Assembly (NCBI GenBank): GCA_030035585.1
Contig: CM057482.1
Span: 7,675,001-7,739,000, forward strand
DNA length: 64,000 nucleotides
Direction of reading: 5' to 3'
From: Dugong dugon
Taxonomy: Eukaryota > Chordata > Mammalia > Sirenia > Dugongidae
The translations under genes were made by a program, and so were the position numbers. The notes beneath the pieces are model-generated. The model ran no database searches. It saw only the letters and a list, made by a program, of their open reading frames with translations, and was not told the origin of the DNA. This document shows positions 1 to 14,500 of this stretch, one piece after another (position 1 is the first letter of the stretch; each line of letters starts with the position of its first letter).

Positions 1-599
1 TCTCACAATTCCACTAGACTACACTCAGAAAACACAGTCACTGAAGAAATAAAGTGTAATGAACTCTAAATCACATTCTTTCCAAAAATGTTAACTATGT
101 AATCACAAAGGGAAAAAGGCACGGAAGGAAACTTTTTAGAAGTATATATAGGGAGTAAAGAACTAAAGAAACAGAAGTTAATCACTCAGGAAAACTCCTA
201 AGCAATGAGACTGCTAACTGAGGTAAATTAGGTAAACATTACCGCACACTGTACAATCTCATACAAATGTCGATATTGTATGAAGCATGCTCACTACGAG
301 CTACTATGACAGGAAATTACCTGTTCACTGTAGTGTCTAACAACACTCCAAATGAGCTGATCTCTCCTGTAAAACTGATATCGAATTTCATAATAAGCAA
401 GTCTAGGAAGAGAAAAAGGAAAGATTTAATGGGGCTAACATTATATTCTGAAAAAGGAGTACTTAAAATTTCAACAAAAAATTAATCCTAGCTAATTCTT
501 TCACAATTAACTTTGCACATCTGCCACGTACAATTTAGGATTGACATTCTAATATTATTATAATAAAATTATTGTAAATATAGGGTATTATCAATAAGT

Positions 600-1985
600 C
601 TTTCATAAATATAGTAAAAAGGGTTTAAAAGGTCATCCATAATCCCATCACCCAGTGGATTTTTAAGACTTTTCTTCTCGTCTTTTCCCAATATGGATTC
701 CTTCTTTTCTTCTCTATGCAATTTTAAAATATTTAAAACATTTTGTACACCACTTTTATACTCAACATTGTGGATAAGTATTTCTCCATGTTATTAAAAA
801 TTCTATATAACCATCTTTAATGGTTGTTAGCATTCCACCATGTGGGTGTTTTTATAATGAACAATTCCTCCACTGTTGGACATTTCCAATTTTTGGTATA
901 ATAATTAAGGTTTCCATATGTATCTTATGGATTTTTGCATTTCAAGAGCAGTTTCTGGACTAAATTCCCAAAGACAGAATTACTGAAAGACTACAAAAAC
1001 ATTTACAGCTCAGGATATGTATCACTTTCCACTAATCCTAACAGTAAAAAAAAAAAAAAAAAAAAAAAAAGGGTCCATTTCTCAAACTCATTCCTCTCTA
1101 CTATTAGAATTGCTTATATTTTGAAATAGTTGATAATTTGCATACATTATTTGATAAATAATAAAGTTGAATGTTTTTTCAAATATTTATTAGCTGCTAT
1201 ATCTTCTCTTTTGTGAATTATCTCATTGTCTTCTGGCCATTACGCTGCACTAATTTTTAGTATAAAGACTAGTACTTCTTTTCTGTCATACTCATCATTA
1301 TACTTTCCCAGTTCTTTGTTTTATAATTGTTTTTAATGATTTTGTTACGAAGTGATTTTTTTTTTAATTTTTTTACCGTACTTCAGATGAAGGTTTACAG
1401 AACAAATAGTTTCTTAGTAAACAGTTAGTACACATATTGTTTTATGACAATGGTTAACAACCCCATGACATGTCAACATTGTCCCTTCTCAACCTTGGGT
1501 TCCCTATTACCAGCTTTCCTGTCCCCTCCTGCCTTCTAGTCCTTGGCCCTGGACTGTTGTACCCTATTAGTCTCGTTTTGTTTTATGGGGCTGTCTAATC
1601 TTTGGCTGAACGGTGAAGCTCAGGAGTAACTTCATTACTGAGCTAAAAGAGCATCTGGGGGCCATACTCTCAGGGTTTCTCCGGTCTCTGCCAAGCCAGT
1701 AAGTCTGATCTTTTTTTTTTTTTTTGAGTTATAAAGTGATTAATTTTCATGTAGTCAAATTTATTTTGTATCTTCCATGGGAACTTTTTCCATTGCTTTT
1801 AAGTTTAGAAGGACTTCCTCTATTCAGAGATTTGATAACAATTAACTAACACTACTTCTCCTCCTCCTCCTTCTCCTTTTTTTTTAAGTCCTTCTATTCC
1901 TCTGAAATTTAGTAGGGTACATGTGAGATAGGGAATGATCTAAACGGATTTTTTTTCTCCTGGTAACTACTTGTTCCAAAATTTA
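600..1985 (+). repeat. Old L1 (L1M-type) 3' part, interrupted
   Basis: The stretch around 640-1010 (cattccacc, tgttggacatttcc, aaattcccaaagacagaatt) and its continuation at 1073-1340 and 1740-1985 follow the 3' end of ancient mammalian L1. A younger L1 end at 1362-1728 splits it, with a possible short duplication (aagtgatt) on both sides. A run of about 24 A lies at 1046-1069. Confidence 0.6.
1362..1728 (-). repeat. L1 3' UTR end, antisense
   Basis: Starts with the complement of a poly(A) tail (T-rich, 1358-1375) and runs through cttgggttccctattaccag and tctgccaagccagtaagtct, sequence I recall as the abundant L1 3' UTR of elephants. Related L1 3' UTRs at 23111-23970 and about 50160-51186 lie on the plus strand. 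Confidence 0.65.
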
Positions 1986-2406
1986 ATAAACATGTATTAA
2001 ATTTAAAAGTGCCTGGTACATATATTCTCGTATTAAATGAAGCCATAAGTTTTCTCTATACTTTTGCCATATGATTATACTGAAATCTCACTCTATCGCT
2101 ACATATTTCCAAATAAAACTGTTTTAAAATATGATCAATTCATAATATACTAAAATAATTCAATTTTCATTCTATATTAATATATTCTTTAGAAATACAT
2201 AATCAAAGAAAATATAAGAACTCTTTACCTTAACTTTATGAATAAAATAAGCATACCTACAGGGTATAATCAGAAAGGGACCAAACTCCCCAAGTATCAT
2301 TGAGTTATCATTTTCCTAAACTAATATTCTAGCACAACACGAGAGAACATCCAGAAACATAAGCTTGGTACAAATGCCTCCCAATGTGTTCAAACACAAT
2401 TCTTAC

Positions 2407-2546
2407 TTAAATAAAAGGTCATCCACGTCAGTCAGAGTAGCACCTATGCTTTTCAACAGCAGGTTTATAGAATGAATCGCAATCATTTCCTGTTTTTCTT
2501 TGTCTGACTCTTCACCTCCAGAACCCAAAGACAGACTCAAATGCAA
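2407..2546 (-). CDS. VPS13C: VPS13C exon e37 (last in window)
   Basis: Encodes [40 protein letters not shown] and VDDLLF, ending two bases into Lys. Known VPS13 sequences continue with a tyrosine-rich segment and the helical C-terminal region, which must lie before base 1. Acceptor TCTTAG, donor GTAAGA. Confidence 0.95.
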
Positions 2547-5500
2547 CTAAGAGAAAATAATTTTCAACAAAACAAAGCAAAAAAAAAAAAAAAATTACAT
2601 AGATAGAAATCAGATCTTCCAGATACAAATAGAAGTTAGATCTTTCTGTCAGAGTCCTAAAGAAAGCTATTTGTCACTCTATACATTACATAGAATAACA
2701 CACTCATAAATGATTCTCATATTTAATTTTTCATAAAATACAAATTAGTCTGTTCCAAAAATCGAGCTATATGTTATTGACAGTGTATATATCCTGTTGT
2801 GTTCATAAGGAGGGAACTTTACAAAAATGGCATAATCATTTTATGCAGACTTATTAACTGACACACAAGTAACCTGCCAGTCAGAAATAACAGATAATCC
2901 TTTATTTTCATCTGATCAAGCTAAATCACTTATGGCAATTACTAAATTGCCAGATAAATTTTAAAAATAAGCAATAAGGTTTTAGGATTCCATGTACACC
3001 TCCGTCTCAGTACTTAAACATGAAATTTTCACATTTCACTTAGCTTCTTCTACTCTATGATGTATCATCATTAGTGAAATAGTAAACGAAGGCACAGGTA
3101 AAATGTAATTTCACATGTGGGAATAAAACAGATGACTCTCCTGTCTCATTCTGTCAATCTCTAAACCTCTTACCTCATAGAGGTCAAGCAGAGCAGACCT
3201 GGGCCAAGGCCATGAAAGCCTGCTTGTTAGCTGTTTCCCTAGACGTGGACTTCTGTCCACCTGCAGAGTCAGGAGTGCTGGCATCCAGCTCTTAGGTGGA
3301 CAGAGATCCAACCTCCCCCAAGACCAAAGTCACCATGGAATTATTATCCAGCTTCACAGAATAATTTCCAGGGTGCTTAAGAAATTATTAGGTAAATTAT
3401 CGATCTTTAAAAGACTCCAGATTATAAACTCCATGAAGTTATTTTATAGTTCCCATGGCAACTTGATAGTAGAAATTAAGTAAATATTTGTTGAAAATAT
3501 TGTTCAACCTCATAAGCATCTGATTTTCCCTTAATAATGAGAAATCAACTGTGTATAACTCATCACATAAAACAGTATCAATTTTAAACCTAACACTATG
3601 AATATCTGATATTATCAAATTGATATATCAATTAAAAATAGTTCTATTTTAGAAATCCATTTATTTATCTGCATAGATTGGTGAACTCAAGTGAAATAAT
3701 GTACTACAAACAGTTTTTGAGAATGTAAAGGATCATCGATACTTTAAAAGTTACTTAATTGAAAATCTGGCCCATTAAACAAGTTTAGAGCATTATCATT
3801 GGTAACATTTGTGAGGTCACTAAACAGTCACCTTCCCCTATAAAAGCTAAAAAGAACAACAAAGGGAGAAAAGGAAATGGGTTCATAAAGTACAAAATCA
3901 GGCAAGTGAAAGGTATCCAATTTTCCACTCTCCTAGTTACAATCAAATTTTGGAAGGAGAAAAAACCACATCAACAGTATAATACCTACTTCAGCATTTT
4001 CACATTCTGGCTAGGGCACCCATTCTAGCGTTCTGTTTAGACGGTGACAGTAGTTACAAAGTGCAACCAAAACATTCATCATTGGTGGGCACTTCTACGC
4101 TTAATTAACAAGTGCTTTTGTCAGCTTCTTCCTTGAACAAACGGGCTATTAATTCAGGACTAGAGAACAGACATTGACGGTCTCTCTGTGGGAATCGCGG
4201 CTGCACGTATGTTACAGACAATTGTCTTAATTATTTCAATTAATCAAACAAAATTCCCGCCAAATATCTGGTGCAACAAATGAAAACTTACATATCTACA
4301 CAAAGCCTTTGAAAGTTCTACAACAATTCTGCCAAATTTTAAAAATAATCATTACAACAAACCTTAACAGGAGAAATATGGAAATGTTCAAAGAAACTAA
4401 GAATTGATATATCGGTCATTGAAGTCTCCATTAATTCTGTGTTTAGAGCATCAGTATCTTGTTGGATTAACTTTGTCTGAAAAAAATTAAACCAAGAATC
4501 TCTATTTTAATTTTTTTCTCTATGACACTTAGTTTAAAAAATAGCTGATTTAATTTTTTTTTTGATTTTATGATTTTGCCAAGAAATAAAAATTATTACT
4601 CTGTTTCTTTGAGCTTCAGGGTCAGTTGTCGGGGTAAACAGTGCAACAATAGCTCCTAGAAACCCTTGATCAACTTTTAAGGCCATTTCCTGAATGAGGA
4701 CCATAAAATACCTACGGGAAAAAAAAAAATCAAATAAAGATGGGAAAAGGTTTCTATCAAAGCTTATAATTTTCAATGTAAAAACTTTGCTTTTGGCCAA
4801 AAGCCACAGTAGTATCTTGTTCCTTTATCTCTTAGAAAATGTGATGTTAATAAGATCAAAGTCTAACTAGACTGAGACATGCATCAAGCTCCACTCTAGA
4901 ATACTGCTTACTAACACTTAGCACATGAAGTCCCAAATGCCCACATCCATCATGTCACAGGAGAGACAAACACAACCAGACGATGCAGCACGTACTGTCC
5001 GAGTATCAAAGTCCACAGCAACTGCGTTAAAGAACACAGCTCACCAAAACATATGTCATTTATATTTCATTCATTATTTTATATTCTAACTGGGGCTACG
5101 AAGGGGAGAAGGTGGTTGAAGGAATTTTACACTTCAAAATATGTAGAGGCCATTATTAAAAGGAGGGCTGGTGGCACAGTGGTTAAGAGCTCAGCTGCTA
5201 ACCAAACGGTCAGCAGTTCGAATCCACCACTCGCTTCTTGGAAACACTATGGGGCAGTTCTATTCTGTCCTATAGTGTTGCTATGAGTCGGAATCAACTT
5301 GACAGCAACAGGTTAGGTTTTTTTTTGGTATTATTAAAAATAAGTTTCAACATAAAAAATTACTTGATCAAGAGTGGATTAATATATTTAGGTGGAAAAT
5401 AATTTTTTATATAAAAGTCACTTTCTCAAAGAGTAAAATTCATTTTCAAAGTAGATTCTCACTTTAATTCCTTTAGATAAATTTTTACTTACTTGAACTG

Positions 5501-8500
5501 CAGGACTTTACTGTACTCGTTAAATCTCATGATGACACTCACATCAATGAAAGGTCTGGGCTCTACAAGAAAGAAACAAGAAAAAACCAGTCACGCTGTT
5601 CACTGGGCCAAGATATGTTTCCTTTAATTTTACAGTAGGGTGTATTTTGACTTAATTTTCTTTTATTTTTTTACCTGAATCCAAAGCAATAGATTTTGGA
5701 GGGGCCACGGGATGAAATATAACAGGGAACACTGTACCTGGTAACTGATTATCAACCTGAAAAAAAGAAAAAACCAACTCATCAGCAAGATTTAAATAAT
5801 TTAAATTTAACCTTTTAGAAGAAATCACTAACTTCATCACAATTAAGTATCTGTATGTATATGTAGTACAATTAGAAGTTTCACTTTAAATCTGTAAAAC
5901 TTTTTATATGCCTCAGCAAGGGCAAGCCTTTAAATAAAAGAATATACAAATACCTCAGAACTGCATTAACACTGTGCAGCATGTACACCGTTAATGGAAA
6001 TGTTCATACCCAGGATCATGGGAGATTTCAACTCTCTCTAATTTAAACAAAGTGTTAAGTAGAAACTGGATATGAAATCAGAGGATAAGGAGAAGGAATA
6101 AAAATATCCTAAATACTAATTAGAAGTTAAAAGGAAGGAAGGAACAAAGGAAAGTCACAGACAAACACAAGCTTCAATAAAGCCCTGCTCATTCTCATAA
6201 AGAATGACAAAGAAAAATCTGATTTTGGGATTCTATGACAAATTCAAAGGAACATTCAGAAATAACAGTCTCAGTGCACAGGAAAACAGTCTTGCAGGCT
6301 AACTGGTCAAATTAAATAATCCCAAAAGTCACAAGCACCCTGGACTTGAACTGTAATTAAGATGCTGAGTCCACAGAATACATAAGGGGAAAAAATCATA
6401 CTAACAAAAACATAATAATTACAATGTATGCCACAACCTTGTAAAAAGAAATTTCATCCCCAAGATTCCCAAAGTAATTAGATATTATCTATTTAACTGA
6501 GGAAGACAGTGTTACCTGAAGCCAGTACAACCTAGCCCTTAAACTTCTCTGGTGAGGAGACTGCTTAAATTCAACCTGAATTCCTGATAAAAAATCTCGT
6601 TTAATAGGGCATCGAACAGGGAGGCGCATTTCCATTGGGACTTTACCAAAATTCACCTGGAATAAAAAAGCATATGTTTTTACAATGAGTTGGTATTAGC
6701 AGTGTAGCTGCTCCATTTTAAATATCCGTTTACTCACGAAATTGAAAGGGAAAACTATTTTATGTCTGTACCCTGTGATGATCTACAGTTTGAGACCTTT
6801 GAAGCAGAATCCATCACTTTTCTACCGAAGTTATGAAGAAAACAATTGGGAAACATTTCAATTAAGAAAATAAAATATGCTTCATATTCTTTAACAACTT
6901 CAATAACAGACCATTCTTAAACAAATTTTGTTTTATAATGGTTAACAGGGTCACTATGAGTCAGAATTGACTCAGTAGCACAAAACAACAATAGCTTGTT
7001 TGTGTCTGACACTAACTGTGTAGGTCCCCAGCCACCCATGGGAGCATGGCCAATGTTTATGGGTATGGGGAGGAGATGCAGAGTGTATTTGGTGGTCAAC
7101 ACAAACTCAACCATCAAATACCAGAGACAGAGTACCTAAAATTACGAATTAACCAGAGCAAGCTAGAAACTGTAGTCAAGCTTCTGGGGCCTTCTTAAAG
7201 CAAAGGTGACTTTCGGTTTCAATTCATAAGGGCCCATATAATGCCTATCTTTATTTGGTGGACACTTACTCATGTCCAATAACCGTTCACACTTAACAAA
7301 TTTAACTGAGTAGGGTTTGTATAGGTTTTTCATCATTGAAGTATATAATTTCACACAGCCTTTACAATGGTATCATTGAAAATATAAGAAAAAAAGTTAT
7401 AATAAGTAACCTTAATTTCTCCATAATCTTACTTAAAACAAAACAAGTTTCATAAAACTATCTGGCTTGTAAATGGAGCCAATTATAAGAATACAGAAGA
7501 GAAACAGGTTCAAATTCTGTTTTACAGTACATGATTTAATAGCAATGTAATATATTTTAATTGAAAATATACTAGTCATGATAATCCTATTAATAAGAGT
7601 TTATTTACTAATAAATTAGTTTCAGCACACACATTTTACTGGTACATTAAAATTTCACGTTTTCACTACCACCACCACCACCACCACCACAACACACCTA
7701 TAAAAGCCAAACAAATTTTGGTATACCTCCAAATTATTGTCTAGTTTAATCCAGTCACGGTCTCCTGATACTTGATATTTCTGATAGGACTGTTCCAACA
7801 AGATTATCTGCTTTTGACTAAAAGGCTTCCATTTCTGTTTTGGTTTCATCTCCCAAACCACACCAGAACTAAAATAATTCACAAAGAAAACTACATTAGG
7901 AATACATATTTAGGTTTGTGGAATTGTCATTCAACCCCAAACTGCTGCTAAAGTATGTAAGAGAAAGGGACAGGGAAAATGTTTTTCTATCACACATTTG
8001 ATATCAATCGATTAGCCAAGAGCTGGCATACAGTAAAGGCCATAGAGTAAATATTTACGCTTTGTAGACTAAGAAGCAAAATCAAGATTATTACGTAGAT
8101 ACTTATATGATGAGAAAACAAACCTTCATAAACTTTTTATTGATGAACTTCAAAATATAAAAATAATAATTGAGTATAATTTTTAAAAAACATAGGTCTA
8201 CTAATAAGAATAAACTTATGGGGGGATAATATTTCACTTAAGTTAGTTTTCCTATTATTAAAATCGACTGCAAATGTTCATCCTTCAACGTCGATCTATA
8301 ATGAGCATCTTTAACAACATTTTTTCACAGATTAAACAAACCAACCCGCTGCTGTCAAGTCGATTCCGAATCATTGTGACCCCGTGTGTCACAGAACAGA
8401 GCTGCTCCACAGGGGTATCTTGGAGGTACTGCCAAATACTGATATCAATCCATAAACATATTATTTTCATTGAGAATATTTATTGTCTGAGAGGCATTTA

Positions 8501-11500
8501 CAGAATTCTATTAGAGTCTTCTCGTGGTATTTGCTTTTTACAGGATGTCAATACACTGCAGATCAAGCACTTCCACTTGAAGGTTAGGTGGAAGTTCCTC
8601 AATTGAAATGTGGAAGCTTCCTTTACACTTGTATCAAGGTTAGAAAAAAACGTTTCCAGTAAGAAAATATATCCACTGCACATTTGTGTCAAATAGAGAT
8701 CTTCCTTCTTGTTTTAACTTTGGACAGAACAGGAAGTAGAGAAAGCAGCCTGACATTACTTGTGATTAAAACGTTAACTTTCACTGAAACGATTTTACTG
8801 GAGTACAACTTTCACATATATGAGCTCTGTTTTTCCTTGTAACTTCAGGTTGAATTAAGAAGTGTTTCAAGTGTGCAACAAAAGCTAACTTCCAAAGTGA
8901 TTCAGTGTTCAATGACAGTGGCTGAGGGTGGTTCTTTTTGTTCAGAAAAATATTAATTTTGGCTCAGAGCTCAAAAAGAGCGCAATAAAACTTTAGCACT
9001 GCTAAGCTATCAAATTGGAGCCCTGGTGCCACAGTGGTTAAGAGCTCAGCTGCTAACCAAAGGTCAGCAGTTCGAATCTACCAGCTGCTCCTTGGAAACC
9101 CTATGGAGCAGTTCTACTCTGTCCTATAGGGTTGCTAAGAGTTGGAATTGACTCGATGGCAATGAGTTTTTTTTAAAAACTATCAAATCGCTATGCGGTA
9201 AGCCCATTCAGCGTATTCAGCTTCTAATCCTGATAAAGACGCACAGAACTAGTAACAGTTTAGTCCACAAGAATGAATGAAGTTCACTGCTTGACATTAC
9301 TAATTTGATTAACACATGATAATTCAAATATTTTCCACCAAGTAGCTGCTGATGCATAATACAATGAATAACCACAGGCTTTAAGTACCTTACATTTTCA
9401 CAAGCTTTGTGAATTTGTCCAACTAAACCTTTTTCTGCTCAATACATATTCTTCCCATCATCAGCTGTAACATATCTTAGAACATTCCACTTCAGTTTGT
9501 ACTGAATAAGTGTCTCCTCAACTTGTCTGAAAATATTCTCTCCTGTAGTTGCTCCACGTAGAATATTCATAAAGGCTAATTCTTCAGTCACTTCAAATTC
9601 AGCACTGACAACTCAGATACACAGATGGTAACATCTGCACACTCCAGCGTCAAGGAAAACCACTTGAAATCATTTGCCTTGTTTTTTAATTAACTACTGA
9701 TGTTACTCTGAATGACCTCAACTCTTCGAGCAACTGTTCTTCTTGAAAGGCTAATGGTCTTAGACAAGTTTATTTTCTTTGGACCCACTTCTTCATCTGC
9801 TACAATCAGACGTGATCCAATTAACTCACCACTGGTAAAAGGCTTTCCTTGCTTGGCTAACATATGAGTCACTCAGAAATTTACTTTGATTGCAGCACCT
9901 TTTTTTTTTTTTTTTGGTGAAGAAATTCTGCTGTGATGAGGTATTTTCCTTTAAATATTCTAATTTTTTCTGGTCACTCTTTTCCTATGAGTTGGCAATA
10001 TTGCTATAAGTGCTTAGTGTAAGAATATACTATATTCTCTTAGCACAGAACTAAGTCCCTGGGTGGTACAAACAGTTTGCTCTTGACTACTAACCTAAAG
10101 GTTTCTGGTTCTAATCCACCCAGCAGCACTGCATAAGAAAGGCCTGGTGATCTGCTTTTATAAAGATTACGGCCAAGAAAGCCCTGTGGAGCAGTTTTAC
10201 TCTGTAACACATGGGGTCATGAGCTGGAATTGACTCGACAGCAACGAGTTTGGTTTTACTGTTCTTTCTTAGCACAGTTATAATATCAATACATAATAAA
10301 CATAATACCTTGACATTTAATTTGATAACAAGATAATCTGCATTCCACTGTGCCTTAAAGGAGTGGTATTCAAAGTCCACTTTTCTTAGTTTTAACATGA
10401 CAAGCATACTTTAGTAATGAAAAATAAATAAATGTTGTGGTACAGTTATACAGTCAAGTTATAACTGCATCACTGTGATTTGTACTATACAGAGTAGTAT
10501 TGGGAAAATAGCCACAGACGTTTAAAAGAATGAGTGTGGCTATGTTGTAGTAAAACTTTATTTACAGACACCGAAATTTGAATTTCATATAATTTTCATG
10601 TGTTACAAAACATTATTCTTCCTTTGATCTTTTTCAACCATTTAAAAATGTAAATACCATTCCTAGCTCACTGGCCATACAAACGCAAGTAGCAGGCTAG
10701 ATTTGGCCCAGTTCACCCATCAGCCTCCAAAAAAGAATGAGTGTTTTACTAAATTTAGTGTATTAAAAAACCAAGAAGAGATAAATTCAAATACTTTCTT
10801 ACAGAGGTATAAATAGAATCAGAGAAAATAAATGGTCTCCACACTGGAAGTTCTACATGACCACTCATTAAAGATTATATGTCCACGTCAATAACTGCCT
10901 CCTCTAATGACTCTATGAACTGTTTTCTTTTTTCAGTTTATTTCTGTTGGTTTCTCCTGACCCACTCCAGTTACCCACCTTCTACTGCACAAAAAAAGAA
11001 GTTAGCTGCTTCTCCCTCTGTGTTTCTATTGCACCATGTACATACTTGTTTGTACCATCTCTCAGTATTTTTATAATTCGTTAAAATACATATACACATA
11101 CACACACACACCCCCACCCCAAAGAAAGAAAACAAATCCCTTTCTTCCCCATCAACTGACAATGAGTACTGTGAAGGCAGAGACAATACCTTTCTCATCT
11201 TTCTATCTCTGGAGCTTTTCGACTAGCAGTGCAACTGTTCCAGATGTTTTGCTGAATGAGTGTACAGTATATCAAATTCTGTTTACGCCCATCAAATTAG
11301 ATATTACCAACTCAAATGCCTTTTAAAGATTTCTGATATCTAGTATTTCTTTTTCCATACCTGGTTATCCCAATATATGAAACTTCCTGTTTGCTGTCAT
11401 TGTTAACCAGTGAAAGCCCAAGACTGTGGAGAGACAAGGTTAGTTCACAATCGGCTTGTTCCATTTCTTCTGCCTGCCGTGCTTTGGAAACCAAAGCAAC

Positions 11501-14500
11501 ATCATCAGTGAAAAGCAAAACTCTCTGACGTCCGTCCAGGAATGACACCCAGTGTATCTGGATATTTGCATCATATGGAAACTGTCCACATCCATCCTGG
11601 GGGGAAAAATATACTTTTCATTAAACCCACAAGCAGTAAGTTTTTATTATATAAAATTGAACTACAGAGAGAAAAATTAGAAAAGTTGAAAAGACGTGAC
11701 AATAAACTATATAACTCAACATCAAAGTGACTAAATTAAGTAAAGCTATCATCTATTTTATACACACCAATTTTTTTCAACAATAACAAAGATTAATCGT
11801 GTTTGATCTTCTTTTACCTTGGTTTGTGTCACCTAGTTAATACCCAAAGGGCATTCAGCAGGAGCAAGAAAAGGGCATTTAGCAGGAGCAAGGGGGCCCT
11901 TCACTGGTACCAGTGAAGAAAACATGCTCATCTGTCTCCAAGCTGGAGAACAGAATGATTCAGACATTAACTAGAAAAGTAACTTCAGGTAAAACTGATC
12001 TAGTTTACTTTTATGTTTTAATAATTTATAAAATAGCAAATATTTATGTAAATCACACTGCCAAATAGTCAAATGATCAGTTTGTACTAAATTTCACAAT
12101 AACTCTCTCAGCTAAAGATTTCCTATAGCACTTAAAAACATGGGGCTTGATTTGGTCAGTATTTTCACTGTTCATTCTGCGCTCAACATAAACATAGCAA
12201 CAGTTCCTTTTAACTGGCAGTACAAGTGCCTACTAGGTGCTAGGCACCATGCTAACTGCTGGCAATAAATAGGCAAAACATGGTCTTGCCCTTACGGGTC
12301 TTAAAGTAATCTATGGACACAAAGTAGAAGGGTCTGAAAAAATCAGTCACAGGAGAAACAAGTCAAACGAAGACCTCTGACACTTTAGCAAATATTTAAG
12401 GCAGGCCTTCTCTCTAGTAACCCCGAAGAACTGTCAAATGAAGGGTACTATAGAGTGAGAACCAATATGTGTGTGTTTCTTCTGATTGAAAAAGTAATGT
12501 AACCTTATTGCAGAAAGTTTGGGACATAGAGAAAAGTACAAAAAAGGAATAAAACTCACTCATAACCCTATAATCCAAAAATGGCCACTATTAACTTTTA
12601 ACATCTATTTCCTTCCAGTATTATCTTTCCAAATACATATGTAGTTTGACACAATTAGGACCATTTTTTATGTGCAGTTTTATTTCCTATTATTACGATT
12701 AAATACATGAAATTTCTAATATTGGACTATTTTTCTGACATACATGGTTATTTCCTATGTCTCAACCTAGTATTTTTACTTAGCATCATTATTTGAACAC
12801 TTCTCCATGTCTTTAGATGCTTTGTGAAGCTTGCTAACTATACCTCCCATCAGAGAGATATAAGAATTTCTGTAACTACTGAATATCCCCATTGTCAGGC
12901 ACTTAGGAGGCAGCAGAGCAGGGTGGTGAAGCGGAGGGCTCTGGAGTCAGACTCTCTGGGCTGGAAACTTAGTTCTTTTCCTTCCTAATTACTCACTGTG
13001 CCTTCACTTCCTCAGCAGTAAGCGGAAACAACAACAATACCTACACTTCATGGGATTATTATGAAGATTAAATGAGATAATGCACATAAAGCATAGTGCC
13101 TGGAGCACAACCAATCAGTTGCCGCTGTAATCTTTACGGAAGCAGATCGCCAGGTCTTTTCTCCCACAAAGCGGATGGTGGGTTCAAACCATGGACCTTT
13201 CAGTTAGCAGCAGAGTGCTTCACCATTGTGCCCGTAGGGCTCCTTAAATATATATGTAGTGATTTGATTTTTCCATTTTCTAAAGATCATAAAATCATTT
13301 TGTATTTTTTCCTTGAAGGAAGGGTTATATAGAAGTGTACTTCTTCGTTTTAAGTTAGAAGACCCTCACTTCACAAATGTTTTCAGTATATTTTTCAGAA
13401 CACTGTTAGAATGGCCCTTGCTTAATAGTACAGCCCTTCTAAAGTCTAAGAGTCTAAGAAATAACAAGTTGATTAATTTATCTACCTACATAATGCTTCA
13501 ATCAATATTACACTGAATTTCTGATGAGGTCATTTGCATACTTCCAGACTCCTTTAACTAAGAAAACATACAGCACTACTTGAGAAAACTTGCCTGAAAA
13601 TCTCACGGCCAACAGTTAAATACATATGTTCAAAATAAGTTGTTTTTCATTTAGCCTTAAAATTCTTTCCTCTAAAAAAAAGATAAATAAAAAAGTGCTT
13701 TACTGGTCTTTATTTGGACAAAATGGAGCACAGCTATTTTTTTTTAAATTATAAATAAATCATTTAGATTGCTCTAAAATAAAGTATTGGTATGAATTAT
13801 TTGCAAACTAAAGTCCAAAAGTAACTTATTCTGAAAATGTTTCCAATTCACTTTTAGCTCAGCCATCTTGTCTACCTCCCTTACCCTCAGGCTAGTCACA
13901 GAACACTCATTCATATCACATTACCTTCAACAGATCATGTTCCCCAACGTTTGCCGCATATCTCCATGTAAGTTTTCTGGTGCCAGTAGGATCTGCCCAG
14001 GCAAAAAGTCTAACTTGTTTTGGCAGCAATTCCATTTCTTCCTGTGACCCACTATAACACAATCGACAGAAGGAAGATTAAAGTATCTTGACCTTGAAAA
14101 ACCCAGACCTGTAGTTTACTGAGAAGAAGAATGGTCTTAATTAATAAAACACACAACTCTACCTAAAAATAAATACCCTAAAATGTCTAGTAAACTAACC
14201 GAAGCTCAAGGAAAGAAAGTATCACCCTTTTGAAAGCAAACCCTGAATTGATCTAGGCAGGATAACACCAATAGAATTCATTAAGGTAAACAGACTGGTA
14301 CATTAGAGATCACCTGTAGAAAAGGCTGTGAATCACAGTGTCTTGAGTAGCAGAAAAACTTCATTCAGTGCTAAAATTTAAGCTTTTTAATCAAATGAAA
14401 TACATTTATGAGTCTCAATATGGATCTCAACCAAAATAAAAATGACTGCGAACTGTTCCTATTCAAAGTGTGGTCTGTGGACCAGCAGCATCAGCATTAC

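Larger units (their letters stand above)
8007..10720 (-). mobile_element. hAT-type DNA transposon fossil with transposase remnants
   Basis: The left end (ggccatagagtaaatattta, 8048-8067) and right end (gctagatttggcccagttca near 10697-10716; gtagtaaaactttatttaca upstream of it) match the two ends of a common mammalian hAT family with termini of the GGCAAACT type. Between them the minus strand holds pieces of a hAT/BED-type transposase: 9690-9872 reads [14 protein letters not shown] and [14 protein letters not shown], the N-terminal pattern of Charlie-like transposases, and the complement of 8590-8650 gives the ELPxNLQ-type helix. Stops break the frame in many places, so it is long dead. Three SINE pieces (8337, 9016, 10051) lie within it. 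The exact family name is not certain. Confidence 0.65.

Noticed and set aside
935-1129. Open frame with a poly-Lys stretch
   Set aside because: The Lys run is only an A run inside an old L1; there is no homology to any protein family.
7655-7882. Minus-strand frame with poly-Val end
   Set aside because: It runs from exon e31 through its donor into the (CCA)n intronic repeat, so the Val run is not coding.
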